From Tetrapyrgos nigripes (taxonomy: Eukaryota > Basidiomycota > Agaricomycetes > Agaricales > Campanellaceae): a stretch of DNA of 64,000 nt. The stretch spans positions 62,001 through 126,000 of the forward strand of contig JAACJM010000092.1 in the NCBI GenBank assembly GCA_013368315.1. Reading direction: 5' to 3'. Positions 1 through 12,544 of the stretch are shown here, one piece after another. Each line of letters starts with the position of its first letter. Positions within the stretch are counted from its first letter, which is position 1. The position numbers were made by a program, and so were the translations under genes. The notes under the pieces are model-generated. The model was not told the DNA's origin. It was given only the letters and a program-made list of their open reading frames with translations, and made no database searches.

Positions 1-3000
1 TTCTGAATCCAAGCGAACTGGAAGTTGGGTATGTAAACTTATTGGCAGTTGCTGAGGGCATTTTACTAATTTGTATATGATGAATTTTATAGACCACCTG
101 GAGGCGGAAATCCCATGGCAGGAAATAGGGAGATCAGGTTTGTAAATTGTTTATTGTTTTAATGGAAAGAAATGATTCAGAAAATCACCAATTTCAAGTT
201 TTTTCCCAAATGCTTCATACAGCAATTTCCACGGAAATACTTTTACTGCTGTAGGCCATGATCAGAACATTCAGAATCACTATGGGCCACAGATTGTTCA
301 AAATATCAACTATGCACAACAGATTTCTCAAGATATCAGGCAGAATGATCTCATTCGCAATATGCCAAGAGCCAAAAATGCCCTTTATGATGCTAATGAT
401 GGCAAAGGACAAACCAGAAATGCTTGCACTGAAGGAACCAGAACAGAAATTCTCAGTGCAATTGTGAACTGGGCAATGGGCAATTCCAGAATCCAAACCC
501 TGGGCTATTGGATTTGTGGAATGGCAGGGACAGGCAAAAGCACCATTGCAATGTCTGTCTGTATTGAGCTGGAAAAACAGAATTTGCTTGGTGCCACATT
601 CTTCTGCACTTGACAAATTCCAGAGTGCAGAGATCACAGCCTGATTATTCCCACTATTGCATACCAGCTGGCATATCATTTGCAAGCATTTGGAGAAGCA
701 CTTGTGGAGATTCTCAGAAAAGAACCAGACTTGTTTTCCAAGCCACCTTCTATTCAGCTTGACCTTCTTCTCATCAATCCTTGGATTAAAATAGCCAGAA
801 CAAATATGCAAACTGTAGTAGTGGTCATTGATGCACTGGATGAATGTGAAAACATCTCATCAGTTCTTAGTGCTTTGATACCTGCTATTCACAATCAAAT
901 GATGCCTGGATTGAAGTTTCTGTTCACTAGTAGGCCTGAAGGATATATACAAAACCATTTGAGGATAGATAGACCTCTATCCTATGGTTCTCAAGTTGAT
1001 GGAATATTTTTGCATAATGTGGAGGAAAGTGTGGTAAAAGCAGATATCATGAAGTTCATAAGTCAAGAGTTCAAAGAATTGATGATTGCAGAGAAGGATA
1101 CTTATATCAAAGAACTTGCTGAAAGATCTGGCAAATTATTTATTTATGCTGCTACTATGGTTAGGTTTATCCTTGCATTCCCTGGGTTAGTCAGATCCAG
1201 ACTGATAGAAGTACTCAGTCAAACAACCTCTGGAAAGCATCAGACTCAAATCTTGGATGATTTGTATAGTACTGTCATCAAGGCAGCAATTCCCAGTGAC
1301 AACCTTTCTTTGGAAGAGACTGGAAACTATCTGAAAGTCCTTCATACCATAATCTCAGTAGGAAGGCCAGTTTCTTGTCTAATCTGCTTGAGTTAGAGTT
1401 AATGATGGTTCAGGAATTTGTTAAAGATCTCCAATCTGTCCTCTATATTGGCAACTCTAATACATTTTCCACACATCATTTAGGGACCACATTCTCACTG
1501 AGACTCGTACGGAACCTCTCTATGCCTGCAAGCCACTGGAACATCATACTTTGTTAAGCAGAAGATGCTTCAATACATTGACGAAGCTCAAGTTTAACAT
1601 ATGTGATCTGCCATCTTCTTTCCTGGCTGCCAAAGATGTACCTGGAATAGAACAAAAATTGCAGAATATTGATGATACTTTGAGATATGCTTGTAACTAC
1701 TGGGGATATCATCTTAGTCAATCAGACATGGACGTTGGAATAGTCAGCCAAGTGAAAAGCTTTGTTGAAGAGAAATTGATGTTTTGGATTGAAGCAATGA
1801 ACCTGATTGGAGATTTGTTGAATTGTAGTGAGATTATATTGTCTTTGGAAAAGGTATGAGGATATTTGCCACTATTGACTCATGACACTGATCTCAAATT
1901 AACCTCTACCTAGGTTGCAATTGGCTTTGAAAACATCACAAAAGTAATCTGGGACATACAAAATTTTCTGACATATATTGGAAGTAGTGATGTAAAGGGA
2001 ATGACTCCACATCTATATCTGAGTCTTCTTCCATTCTGGCCATATAACTTCATTGGAAAGCCAGAATTGAAAAACATCATAAGATTTGAAAAGAGAGCTA
2101 GACACCAATGTATTGGATATTGGAAGATGAATGCAGCTATCGGTTGTATGGATCTTTCATCAGATGGAAAAATGTTAGCTTTGGGGCTGGATGATAGCAT
2201 GATAGCCATAATAAACTTATTAACAGGAAAATATATTCAAGAACTTCAGGGCCATACAAGTAGTGTTGAGTCTGTGGCCTTTTCTCCTGATGACACCAAG
2301 CTGGCTTCAGGCTCCTGGGATCACACTATAAGGCTCTGGGATGTGGCCACAGGCACTCAGATTATGGAACCTTTACAGGGCCATACAAATGCAGTGGGAT
2401 CAGTGGCCTTTTCTTGTGATGGTACCAAGCTGGCTTCAGGCTCTTGGGATTGCACTCTAAGGCTCTGGGATGTGGCCACAGGCACTCAGATTACAAACCC
2501 TTTACAGGGCCATACACATGATGTTTGCCAAGTGGCTTTTTCTCCTGATGGCATCAAGCTGGCTTCAGGCTCTTGGGATAAGACTTTAAGGCTCTGGGAT
2601 GTTGCCACAGGTACTCAGATCACAGAACCCTTACAGGGCCATACACACCCAGTGAGCTTAGTGGCCTTTTCTCCTGATGGCACCAAGCTGACCTCAGGCT
2701 CTGGTGATGACACACTAAGGCTCTGGGATGTTACCACAGGTGTTCAGATTACAGAACTCTTACATGGCCATGAAAACTGGATGGGCACAATGGCCTTTTC
2801 CCCAGATCACACCAAGCTGGCTTTAGTTGGTAGGGATAGTGTTATAAAGCTCTGGGATGTGGCCACAGGTACTCAGATGACAGCAGCCTTACACAGCCAT
2901 ACAGCTGGGGTGACCTCTCTGGCTTTTTCTCCTGATGGCACCAAGCTGGCTTCAAGCTCTTTTGATAAGACTCTAAGGCTCTGGGATGTGGCCACAGATA

Positions 3001-4039
3001 CTCAGATTACAGAACTTTTACAGGGCCATACAAACTCAGTGACCTCAGTGGCCTTCTCCCCTGATGGAACCAAGCTGGCTTCAGGCTCTTTGGATCACAC
3101 TCTCAGGCTCTGGGATGTGGCCACAGGTGCTCAGATTACAGAACCCTTACAGGGCCATACAAACTTAGTGTCTTCAGTGGCATTTTCTCCTGATGGCACC
3201 AAGTTGGCTTCAGGCTCTCATGATTACACTCTAAGGCTATGGGATGTGGCAACAGGTACTCAGATTACAGATCCCTTACATGGGCACACAAACAGGCTGA
3301 CCTCTGTGGTGTTTTCTCCTGATGGCGCCATGCTGGCTTCAGGCTCTGAGGATATGACTCTAAGGATCTGGGATGTGGCCACAGGCACTCAGATGACAGA
3401 ATCCTTACAGGGCCATGAAGACGAAGTGACCTCAGTAGTGTTTTCTCCTAATGGTACCAAGCTGGCTCTGATGGCACCAAGCTGGCTTCAGGCTCTTTTG
3501 ATCAGACTATAAGGCTCTGGGATGTGGCTACAGGCACCCAGATCACAGAACCCTTACAGGGCCATATTCACTCAGTGGACTCAGTGGCTTTTTCTCCTGA
3601 TGGAACTCAGCTTGTTTCTGCATCTTGGGATCACACAATTAGGATTTGGAACATAAATATGTGTATTCAGAATCTTCACTATAACAGAAATGACAAAGCA
3701 AGTTTTTTCACTTTTCACTTTTGCAGACACAGTATACTGATCAATATCATAAAATCAGCCTTTTTCCAATCCCAAAAAGGATATCAGTATGCATTCAGTC
3801 TCTCAAATCTTTCTAAAATGTACTGATCCTTGTTTTCAGATACAAGTTGGACACTAGATGATGAAGGCTGGGTGTGTTTTCCAAGTCAATCTTCTGGAAT
3901 TGTTTGGATTCCTCCTCCATTCCGTGAACTTTTATGGAGACCTGAAAACACATTAATCATTTCAAGGCAAGGCTACAATAAAATTTTATTGGATGAGTGT
4001 GTATATGGGGAAAATTGGGCTCAATGCTATGATGGCTGA
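1..4039 (+). pseudogene. NACHT-WD40 NLR gene, copy 1, decayed and cut by window start
   Basis: This is the same gene as the intact copy at 26217-30536, with the same exon plan: end of exon 1 (1-28), exon 2 (93-137), NACHT exon from 223 to 1853, intron 1854-1913, WD40 exon from 1914, and a final exon from 3840 to the stop at 4037-4039. Walker A (GMAGTGKST, about 520-545) and Walker B (VVIDALDEC, about 820-848) are readable. The lesions I see are a TGA near 611-613 where the intact copy has CGA (Arg), small indels between about 1375 and 1560 that destroy the end of the NACHT exon, and a 20-bp out-of-frame duplication at 3451-3490. The propeller has one degenerate blade and 11 WD40 units of 43 residues. 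A functional full-length product is very unlikely, although shorter pieces could be made. Confidence 0.9.
3451..3490 (+). repeat. 20-bp tandem duplication that frameshifts a WD40 repeat
   Basis: Positions 3451-3470 and 3471-3490 are two 20-bp units that differ at two bases. In all the other blades this stretch occurs once. Because 20 is not a multiple of 3, the reading frame ends at 3512, and the last WD40 unit (from about 3524) lies in another frame. Confidence 0.85.
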
Positions 4040-5637
4040 AGACTTTATTCTTAATCAAGCTTCCTGACAAAATCAAAAGAAGTTTAGAAAGCTGCACTTG
4101 TACTCTTTCTTTCTGTGATCTCATCCATAAAAACATCTGAAAATATTAGTAGTAGGAAATTCATAAACATGATCTGACTTGTTCTCCGTACTATTGATAC
4201 TTTGATCCTTTTGAATACAGCATAGTTCTCATGTTACGTATGCACCATGATATATGCATGATATCTGAGTAGTTCAGCAGGTTTTTAAAGGTAAGCAATA
4301 TCACCAGACACTTTTATGCCAACAAAGACATGAATGGACGCCCAGTCAAAGTGAAATCAGTGAGATAGCAGACATTGACAGTTACAAGAAATACATAGTA
4401 CAAACAAAAAGTTGCATAGAAACTAAGAAATAGATGAAATATTGAACCTGGAGAACATGGCGTGCAGCACTGAGTGAGTGAGGTCTAGGGACACAGCCCC
4501 GACGAGCTGTGAACCTGGCTGTAGCAGGGCGTTTCCAAACATTATCTGTGCTGAAGTTTGTCTTGTTGCTTACATGACACCAGGTCGGATCACCAGGTTC
4601 TCTCATTCCACCAATGAAAAAGGCAAAGTCAGGACGTGCTTTGGCATACTCTTGCAGTTGTCCATCATTGTTAATTCCCTCTGGATCCTTGCTTACAGAC
4701 AATCTGAGTACTTCAGGCAGTTTGGCATGAACATCGCTTGAATGCCGCGCGTGGCAATATCAAAATTCAACCATGTATCCTCAGCCTGCCAAAACTCAGG
4801 TATGATACCAAAACTCATTGGGTCCACTTTTGCTTTTGTGGAGACTGTATTTGAACTTCTCCTCAGCTCACTATCCAGCCTGTGAACAGAAGTTGGAACA
4901 TGTGAGGGAAGCTGGCAGCTCAGCAATTAGTCAAAGATCTCATCTACTAGTAGTAGAAGGGGTGAAGGCTGTTGGTAAGTCCAAGTTGCAGAAGTAGATC
5001 AACTGTAAGCTGACACCAATTTTGCGTTTCAGACATTGTCAGGTTGACTCAAACCAATGTCTTCCTAGGTAAGCATGTGGATGAAACCTCGGATTTCACA
5101 GCCTAGGCCCTGAGGTGTCAAATTTTGACCCTGTAGAGATGCAGAGAGAGATGGAAATGAAGGTTTCATTGCTTGCAGTGAGAGATAAGGATAACTTGTA
5201 GAGGGTTTGTTGGAGGAGTGTAATGGAATGGCATAAGTATCTTGTATTCTGTTTTTTTTTTTGAGTTTGCTATGTCTTGATCTACCATACTTACAATGTA
5301 ATTAATGCTTCAGGCATGCCTTGGGCATCCGTTTTCTCCTTCTTTCTTTCCTTTTCTACAACATTCTGATGAAAGTTCTGTTCTATTCTAGATAGTTCTA
5401 ATGATTCACTAACTACATATATAAGTATCTCAGTACGTACTCTTGTAAGAACCTTTCCTACCTCGCAATACACATCTGTGTCTGAACCTTACATCTTGAC
5501 TGATTGTAAGTTGGCATCTTTAGTAACGTGCAAGCTTGCTTAGTGTGCTGTTTCTTGACCTTGACTGACGCCTGCATGCTCACCAAGTACTCAAGAACCT
5601 GGTATTTCATGGTAACACAAAAGCTTGCCTTGATTTA
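4040..5637. other. Region after NLR copy 1: duplicated tail, then unassigned sequence
   Basis: About 4040-4330 is homologous to 30537-30790, so the segmental duplication that produced the NLR copies extends past the stop codon. From 4926 down to about 4440 on the minus strand there are two adjoining open stretches in different frames (4693-4926 and 4382-4702). They read like one interrupted coding sequence, containing for example FGIIPEFWQAEDTW and ARPDFAFFIGGMREPG. I do not recognise the family. The rest (about 4930-5637) shows no gene I can support. Confidence 0.45.
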
Positions 5638-5744
5638 GAGCAGATTTCATAAGTATACGGAATCACAAAAAAAAAAATTCCGAGATCTCATGGCATGCAT
5701 ATCTGACAGCTTGATCCTTCCGTTCTTGCCATGTCACCACCATC

Positions 5745-6787
5745 ATGCCCCGTCGCACCGTCTCCAGAGACCTGGAAGCACATATCCCTATCCTGTTCCA
5801 CGATCAAGGACTCTCGGTAAAGGATATTCGTCGTGTTCTCGGTATTGGCAAGACCCTTATATACGAAACTCTGAAGTATGATCACCTCTTTGGTGTTCCT
5901 TTCAACCCATTTTCAAATCCCACTGGTCGGCCACGAAAAGTTCAGCATTCTGATGCCCACTTCATTCTCAAGCTACTATGAAGCCGCCGTACCATCTACC
6001 TTGACGAAATCCAGACTCAACTCCTTTCCCATTGTGGTCTTCATGTCTCTCTTGCCACTGTCCTACGTGCAACAAGAAGACTCTACTTCTCACACAAGTG
6101 TGTATCCACGAAGGCCGAAGAAGCAAATGATATTCTACGCTCGCACCATATGATCCAAATTGCCGACATAACTCCAGACCCATGCATGTTGATGTTCACT
6201 GATGAAGCTGTGTGAAACAAAAGAACTCACCAGCGGCGATATGGATGGGCAGAGATTGAGCAGCCTTTTGTTCGAGGGGAGAGAGTCTCTGTCCTGCCCC
6301 TTCTCACCATGGATGGGATAGTGACATATGACATTATACCAGGCGCAGTGACTGCTGAGCGCTTCTTACGCTTTCTTCGTGAACAGGTGGTGAGTACTAC
6401 TACTACTCTATGCACATATGCCTGATCTTTCCTAATAGGTACCGCTCACAAACCCATATCCCGGGCCTCGTAGTGTTCTAGTAATGGACAACTGTGCTAT
6501 CCACCATGTAGATGAGGTTAGGGAGTTGATTGAAGGGGAGGCTAGTGAGTTCTTTCTGTTGTTCTCGCTGGATATTCTTACTGACAAGTGACACAGAATG
6601 CAAGCTTATCTATCTTCCTCCCTACTCACCTGACCTCAACCCTATCAAACAGGCTTTCTCAACAATCAAGTCTTTTCTCCGTCGCCATAATCACGACTTC
6701 AGTTTATCTATTATCGATGAAGCTTGCGCATCCATTACTGCATCCAAGGCATGGGGCTATTTTCATAGATCTGGCTATGTAGTCTAA
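5745..6787 (+). pseudogene. IS630/Tc1/mariner-like transposase, inactivated
   Basis: The product resembles a DDE transposase that cuts and pastes the surrounding element. An N-terminal helix-turn-helix region (DIRRVLGIGKTLIYETLK) is followed by the catalytic core: first Asp in MFTDEAV, second Asp in VMDNCAIHH, and the C-terminal signature LPPYSPDLNPI. Two short introns fit (6390-6438 and 6545-6596, both GT..AG). The gene is dead in three ways: an in-frame TGA near 5979, another near 6214 just after the first catalytic Asp, and Lys (NPIKQAF) where the family normally has the third catalytic acid (NPIEQAF). The two stops may have been CGA codons. The start at 5745 is the first Met in the transposase frame. 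Confidence 0.85.
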
Positions 6788-6981
6788 ATACATCATTATT
6801 ATGTACAAGAGTAGAATCCAATGGAACGTTCTTGAATAAAAGAAGCCCCGAAGGAGCATGGAATCCAATGGAACATCATGGAATGACTGTGAATGATGTC
6901 CCCAAAAAAACCCCAAAAAAAGAAGCTCCGAAAAGATTATTTGAAAAGGAAGACATGTACCCTTGACTTTCAACCACTACA

Positions 6982-8737
6982 ATGGCTCCATCTGACTCTC
7001 CTTCCTCTGAGGATGAACACGAACCTCAAGGGCCAACATCACTGACAGTCAAGGGCCAACATCACTGACAGTCAAGGTGACCGTTCACCTGGCCACTTAC
7101 ACTCTGGAACCCGCCAATGGAAAGAAGAAACCCAAGGAAAAGAAGAACGAGAAAACGAAGGATATCCGTCACACCTTTGAGGACTCGAAGGACGCATATG
7201 TTGAGCTCATGCGCCAGATTCTTGCAAGGCACGGTCTCACTGATGCATTCAGTACTCCATCGGAAAAGTGTATCTTTGGTTTCAAGGTACAAGTACCACC
7301 ACAACTGTACGCATATGTGCTCCACTGTCATCTTTACATGGCTGATAATTTTGTAGGAAGGCAAATGCAACTGACATTGATGAGTTCACCGACTATCAGG
7401 AAGTAGTTGAGAATGTCCTTGCTTCGACAGTCATCACAGACAATAAGCCAGTGCATGTCTTCGTGGATGAGAAGGATATCAAGTGCGCCAAGGTCAGTAG
7501 CTTTTTTTTTTTTTTGGCCCTCAAGCTGACTCTATTCCTTTCAGAAAGCCAAGGATAAGGGACTTGCCTCAGATGATGATAGCGGTGACGAGGAAGTGGT
7601 AAGTGTTTATTTTTTGCCGCTTCTATGTTATCTGGTGTTGAGTTATGATACAGGGTGCAGCACGATCTCTGACGCAAATGGAGAGAGGCATCGCAGAGTA
7701 CCGAAATGCTCTCGAGAAGAAATATGGCAACCCAAACGACAACTCATGCTTTTACCAGTGTCCTGTCACTGATGAGTTGGTCCCGTTGACCCCGATTGCT
7801 ATGGCGCAGTGATCTCGTTCTTTGGTGCGTCTTCATAAGTCTATACTTGCAGTTGAATGACTAACATTTGTTTTATAGTTCGACAAAGTTCCTGGAGTCA
7901 CGCTTGACAAGCCTCCCACACGCGGGTCATTTTGATCCTGAAACGAGACAAGCATCCCTTTCATATAACTGTCGTCATTCCTCCTCATCTTTCAGTGGTG
8001 GTTCCGACATCAACCTGCACACCACCACCTCTGATATTGGACACTTGTCCAACATCATCAACCACTTACTCCCCCACCACCAAGAAGCTCTTACCCCTGC
8101 CTCCCCTCCTCGCACATCTCTGACTGAGTATCAGAATACCCCAACCAAACTTTCCCGCTTTCTTTCCGATGTTCGTAAGCAAGGAATTGATGACGTGCTC
8201 TTATATGAAGGCCCACTGTGCCAAAACAAGATTGGACCCGATATCCTCAGTGACCACTCTAGCCTGGCTTCGAAGGACCTGGTTGATGTCGGAATTCCTC
8301 TCGGTGATGCCATCTGTCTCCAGAAGGCTGCACCTACATGGTTGAAGCAGGATGCAGAGAAGAGAAAGCGGGTGTTGTCTGTGGGAGATCAGATTGATGA
8401 GCCGCCTCAAAAGCTGGTTAGCTTCGAGAAACGGTTCAGAGATGCCACTACGGGTGCTGATACAGGTGCCGCTAGGTGCTATGGGCAGCTCGTCGCAGGG
8501 GAAGGTTCCAACACCGCAACTGTGGAGTGGTTTTACAAGTGTGAGATACTGGACAAGTTTTGCCGATTCCACCTGGTTATGCCGCTGTCCTTGAGAATGA
8601 AAAGACTCCAGATGGTTCCCCTCTCTCTTCATTCTCGCCTCTTTGTCGCTCATTATCATTGTAACTTCTTGAACACTCTGCACATGTTATCTGCCTGTTG
8701 TCTGCCTCAATGTACTGTATTTTTTATAATGTGCTAG
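6982..8737 (+). pseudogene. Passenger gene with SAM-like domain, decayed
   Basis: This is a multi-exon gene of a kind that looks dispersed in mushroom genomes; its function is unknown. From ATG 6982 it encodes an acidic start, then a basic KKKPKEKKNEK segment. GT..AG introns fit at 7287-7356, about 7493-7544 and about 7600-7653. The last exon ends in a SAM-like helical domain (about 8155-8345: FLSDVRKQGIDDVLLYE ... DLVDVGIPLGDAICLQ), normally a protein-protein interaction module. Lesions: a 23-bp direct tandem duplication at about 7025-7070 that frameshifts the N-terminal part, and in-frame stops around 7810 and 7935. It sits inside the mariner element downstream of the transposase and in the same direction. 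Whether it was captured or inserted later cannot be told here. Confidence 0.6.
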
Positions 8738-9038
8738 TAGTGTACTCCCCGCCTATTGTACAAATATATTCAAGTGTTTTCAACGTATTTCGGAGTGCCC
8801 AAAAGTCCAGCAAACTCTAGGTACATAGTACTGATACTCAGTGATCGAGCCGAAAAGGGCCGAGAAATGGTAGGCGAGTCAGCCGATCACACGCCGACCA
8901 TCGTTATAGGAGACCTGAGCGGGTTTTTTTTTTTTTTTTGCGATTCCGTATATTTATGAAATTTGCTCTAAGTACCTTTTTCTCACTACTGATCATCTCA
9001 GAGTCTCCTGAACCCGAACCAAACCCGCAGTTCATTAG

Positions 9039-9771
9039 AGAGCTTGCGCAGAGCCACCAGAAGCCACGTGTGGCTTAGTGAGTGTGCGCAGAGCGGTTGG
9101 CTCAAAATTGTGTGCGCAAGTTGCAAAGTGTATATTAAGGTGCCTACAGCAAGTACATGAGAAAAAACCATAGGAAGTAATGGAGGGAGTGTCCAGGAAT
9201 AGTTTGAGCCCAACAAAACCAGGATATGATGTATAAAAACTGGGATAACAGAGATTTGACATATATGAACTATGAGAGCTTGTGAGAGAAATGACGGGCC
9301 TTTCTCAACAGACAGGTGAACTGGAAAGGATGCTGGTGTCAGAAAGTATGTTTGATGGGAAGAGGAGGGCAACAGGTGAGGATATCTGGAGAAAAAGTAC
9401 AGGGTGGTGAGGGAGAATGGATAACAGCATCATTGCTTGGAGCCAGCTCAGATATGCAAGGGACTGGACCATTCTAGGTAGCCAAAAAATATGCAGAAAA
9501 CGGTATATGCATCTGTGTATCCTAATGAAAGCCCAAATGTTCCTACCATACTTCTGACGTGTCCTACAGTACCATGGCACTCGGAGCTGCACAGTGAGTC
9601 CCCTGAGGCCTTGGTTGTGATGTAAAATGGGGATAGAAGAGAAGGAATGGCAGTTGGTGGACTAACGAGCGATATATGGCTGCGTTTGGGTTGCGCACAC
9701 AACTTCGAGCCAACCGCTCTGTGCATGCTTACTAAGCCACACGTGGCTTCTGGTGGCTCTGCGCAAGCTCT
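9039..9771. mobile_element. Inverted-repeat (MITE-like) element, 0.73 kb
   Basis: Arms of about 80 bp are inverted copies: AGAGCTTGCGCAGAGCCACC at 9039, and the same sequence on the minus strand from 9771. Each arm contains a CACGTG-centred palindrome (AGCCACGTGTGGCT). The flanks share ATTA, but a clean target duplication is not visible, so the superfamily is not assigned. No convincing coding sequence lies between the arms. Confidence 0.65.
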
Positions 9772-9816
9772 ATTACAAGGAGAGTTTGTGTGGCTATGTA
9801 CATACATAGAACATAG

Positions 9817-12299
9817 CACTGGGCACAAATCAAGATATGATATATGTTATAGGTTGAATCTATTTTAATGATACTCTAATATTTTTTCAAATAAGGTCAA
9901 GATGCAAAATTGAAGTTATTTTGATCATGATTTAAGATATCTTCACTGATTATATTTTGATGATATATTGAAGATAATGATTAGTTTAAACATGAAGATA
10001 TTTGGACCCAGATCAAAATAAATAGGTGCTTATATTTTGATGATATTTTGAGCCTCAGAGCATAAAATATCTTCCAAATATGATCAGATTATCAATACCT
10101 CTGTTATTTTGATATGTACTCACACAATGCTACAACATCTGGCTCTATGATCAACTCAAATATCATCAAAATACAATCCAGGAGATATTTTGATGATATT
10201 CTAATAGAGATGAGATGGTATACATTGTACAAAATGATAATATGATACCATTTCAGACAAAAGTAGACCTTGCATAGTCAGTGCCACTTGGACACCCTTC
10301 CACTGATTGTCAATGGACTTGAGTTGTTTCCACTGGACTTTTGTCATTTCAATGGACTTTTCATTGTTTTCACTGGAATTTCTGGCCCTTTCAAGGCATT
10401 TTTGTCCCTTTCAGTGCATTTCTGACCTTTCCACTGGATTTCCATCATTTTCACTAGATTTCCCACCTTTTCAATCAATTTCCAACCTTTGCACTGGATT
10501 TTGGTCCTTTTCAATAGATTTCTGTCTTTGATCAGATATACCAGAATTCACATATCCACTCGACAGACATATGAACTATTGGCACCCATATCAGGAAGCC
10601 GGACTTATTGTCTTTTCAGACCCATGTCCATAACCATGTCCAGAGCCTTGATATGAGGTCTTTTTGTACTTCTTTCAATAGCTTTGATATGAAATATGTC
10701 TGCACACCAATCAAATGTACTAAAATGCATCCTTATCTAGCAGCTTTCTGTTCAGATATCTACCTTACAGATACATCATCTTTTTGTACTTAAATCCCAG
10801 TTCTAAATATATCTTATTTTTGTGCACATATCTATTCACATATCTGTCAAGCAGAAATTTGTCCCTTTTCGATGTGCTTGTTTGCAATGGTCTTCACTTG
10901 AGTCGTTTTCAATGAACCTGAGTTGTTTTAATGGACTTTTGTCATTTCAATGGACTTTCATCGTTTTGGATTTACGTCCTTTTCATTGGATTTCCGTCTT
11001 TCCCAATGGATTTCCATCCTTACCACTGGACTTCTTATCACTCGACTTCTATTGTTTTCACTGGATTTCCAACCTTTTCATTGATCTTGTTTGTTCAAAA
11101 TCCATTGAAAAGGTCAGAAATCCATTGAAAAGGTTGGAAATTCATTGAAAAGATCAGAAATATAGTGAAAAGGATGGAAATTCATTGAAAAGGCTGGAAG
11201 TCCATTGAAAAGGCTCAAAATCCATTGAAAAGAACAGAAATCCAGTGAAAAGGACAAAAATCCATTGAAAAGGGCAGAAATCTGGTGAAAAGGATGGAAA
11301 TCTAGTGGAAAGGACAAAGGACCAAAATCCAGTGATAAGGATGGAAATCCATTGAAAAGGACAGAGATCCATTGAAAAGGTCAGAAATCCAGTGAAAATC
11401 TATTGAAAAGGACAGAAATCCATTGAAAAGCTCAGAAACCCATTGAAAAGCTCAGAAATCCAGTGAAAAAGATGGAAGTCCACTGAAAAAGCTGGAAATC
11501 TATTGAAAAGGTCAGAAATCCAGTGAAAAAGCTGGAAATCTATTGAAAAGGACTAAAATCCAGTGCAAAGATCAGAAATTAATTGAAAAGGTGGGAAATC
11601 CAGTGGAAAGGTCAGAAATGCACTGAAAGGGACAGAAATGCCTTGAAAGGGCCAGAAATTCCAGTGAAAACAATGAAAAGTCCATTGAAATGACAAAAGT
11701 CCAGTGGAAACAAGTCAAGTCCATTAAAACAACTCAAGTTCATTGAAAATGATTCAAGTCCATTGAAAAGGGTGAAAGACCATTGCAAACAAGTCAAGTC
11801 CATTGACAATCAGTGGAAGGGTGTCCAAGTGGCACTGACTATGCAAGGTCTACTTTTGTCTGAAATGGTATCATATTATCATTTTGTACAATGTATACCA
11901 TCTCATCTCTATTAGAATATCATCAAAATATCTCCTGGATTGTATTTTGATGATATTTGAGTTGATCATAGAGCCAGATGTTGTAGCATTGTGTGAGTAC
12001 ATATCAAAATAACAGAGGTATTGATAATCTGATCATATTTGGAAGATATTTTATGCTCTGAGGCTCAAAATATCATCAAAATATAAGCACCTATTTATTT
12101 TGATCTGGGTCCAAATATCTTCATGTTTAAACTAATCATTATCTTCAATATATCATCAAAATATAATCAGTGAAGATATCTTAAATCATGATCAAAATAA
12201 CTTCAATTTTGCATCTTGACCTTATTTGAAAAAATATTAGAGTATCATTAAAATAGATTCAACCTATAACATATATCATATCTTGATTTGCGCCCAGTG
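9817..12299. mobile_element. CACTG-ended non-autonomous element with about 0.7-kb arms
   Basis: The element begins CACTGGGCACAAATCAAGAT and ends with its inverse (GCGCCCAGTG). It is flanked on both sides by TAG (9814-9816 and 12300-12302), a 3-bp target duplication. CACTA-group (CMC/EnSpm) elements characteristically start CACT and make 3-bp duplications, so I place it there tentatively. The inverted arms run about 9817-10520 and 11560-12299. The outer approximately 480 bp of each arm is AT-rich unique sequence, and the inner parts are minisatellite. No transposase is present. Confidence 0.75.
10300..11830. repeat. 20-bp minisatellite in mirrored orientations
   Basis: The unit is about 20 bp, consensus AAATCCATTGAAAAGGNCAG. 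From about 11095 to 11800 it runs in one orientation (more than 30 degenerate copies). At about 10307-10540 and 10870-11095 it appears as the reverse complement. A unique patch at about 10540-10870 separates the two left arrays, and the polarity flips at about 11095. Long open frames across the array are a consequence of the repeat (period 20 bp, hence 20 residues) and not evidence of a protein. Confidence 0.9.
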
Positions 12300-12544
12300 T
12301 AGAGAATAATGTACCATTTCATTCAATTCGCGAATCCGCAGTCACGGCCCCCCAAAATTCGCGAAATTTTTCGAGCTGTCCGTAGGGAACAGCACGGGGA
12401 TCCCGCGGGGAAAAAATTCTGACCCGTCCCCGTCCCCGTCAATATCCTTCCCCGCCTTCACGGGTCAAGGGTAACGACGGGGCAGACGGGTCTGAAACAA
12501 AACCCGCGGGTTTACGGGTACATACATATAGCCAGAGTACTTAC

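Larger units (their letters stand above)
5638..8968. mobile_element. Tc1/mariner-type DNA transposon with passenger gene
   Basis: Terminal inverted repeats of about 45 bp begin GAGCAGATTTCATAAGTATA at 5638. The inverse, GAGCAAATTTCATAAATATA read on the minus strand, starts at 8968. Each arm ends in a poly-A/T run (5670-5681 and 8926-8940). Both ends are flanked by TA (5636-5637 and 8969-8970), the expected target duplication of IS630/Tc1/mariner elements. At 3.3 kb the element is long for this superfamily because it holds both a transposase (5745-6787) and a second decayed gene (6982-8737). Confidence 0.8.

Noticed and set aside
8920..8945. Poly-T run as the tail of a retroposed gene
   Set aside because: The matching poly-A at 5670 and the inverted surrounding sequence show that it belongs to the mariner TIR.
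11095..11800. CRISPR-like array of short repeats
   Set aside because: Units abut with no unique spacers, are degenerate, and the organism is eukaryotic.
10300..11810. Several 60-110 codon open frames rich in Phe, Ser and Asp-Phe
   Set aside because: They follow the 20-bp minisatellite on both strands and in several frames. The periodic composition comes from the repeat and is not evidence of coding.
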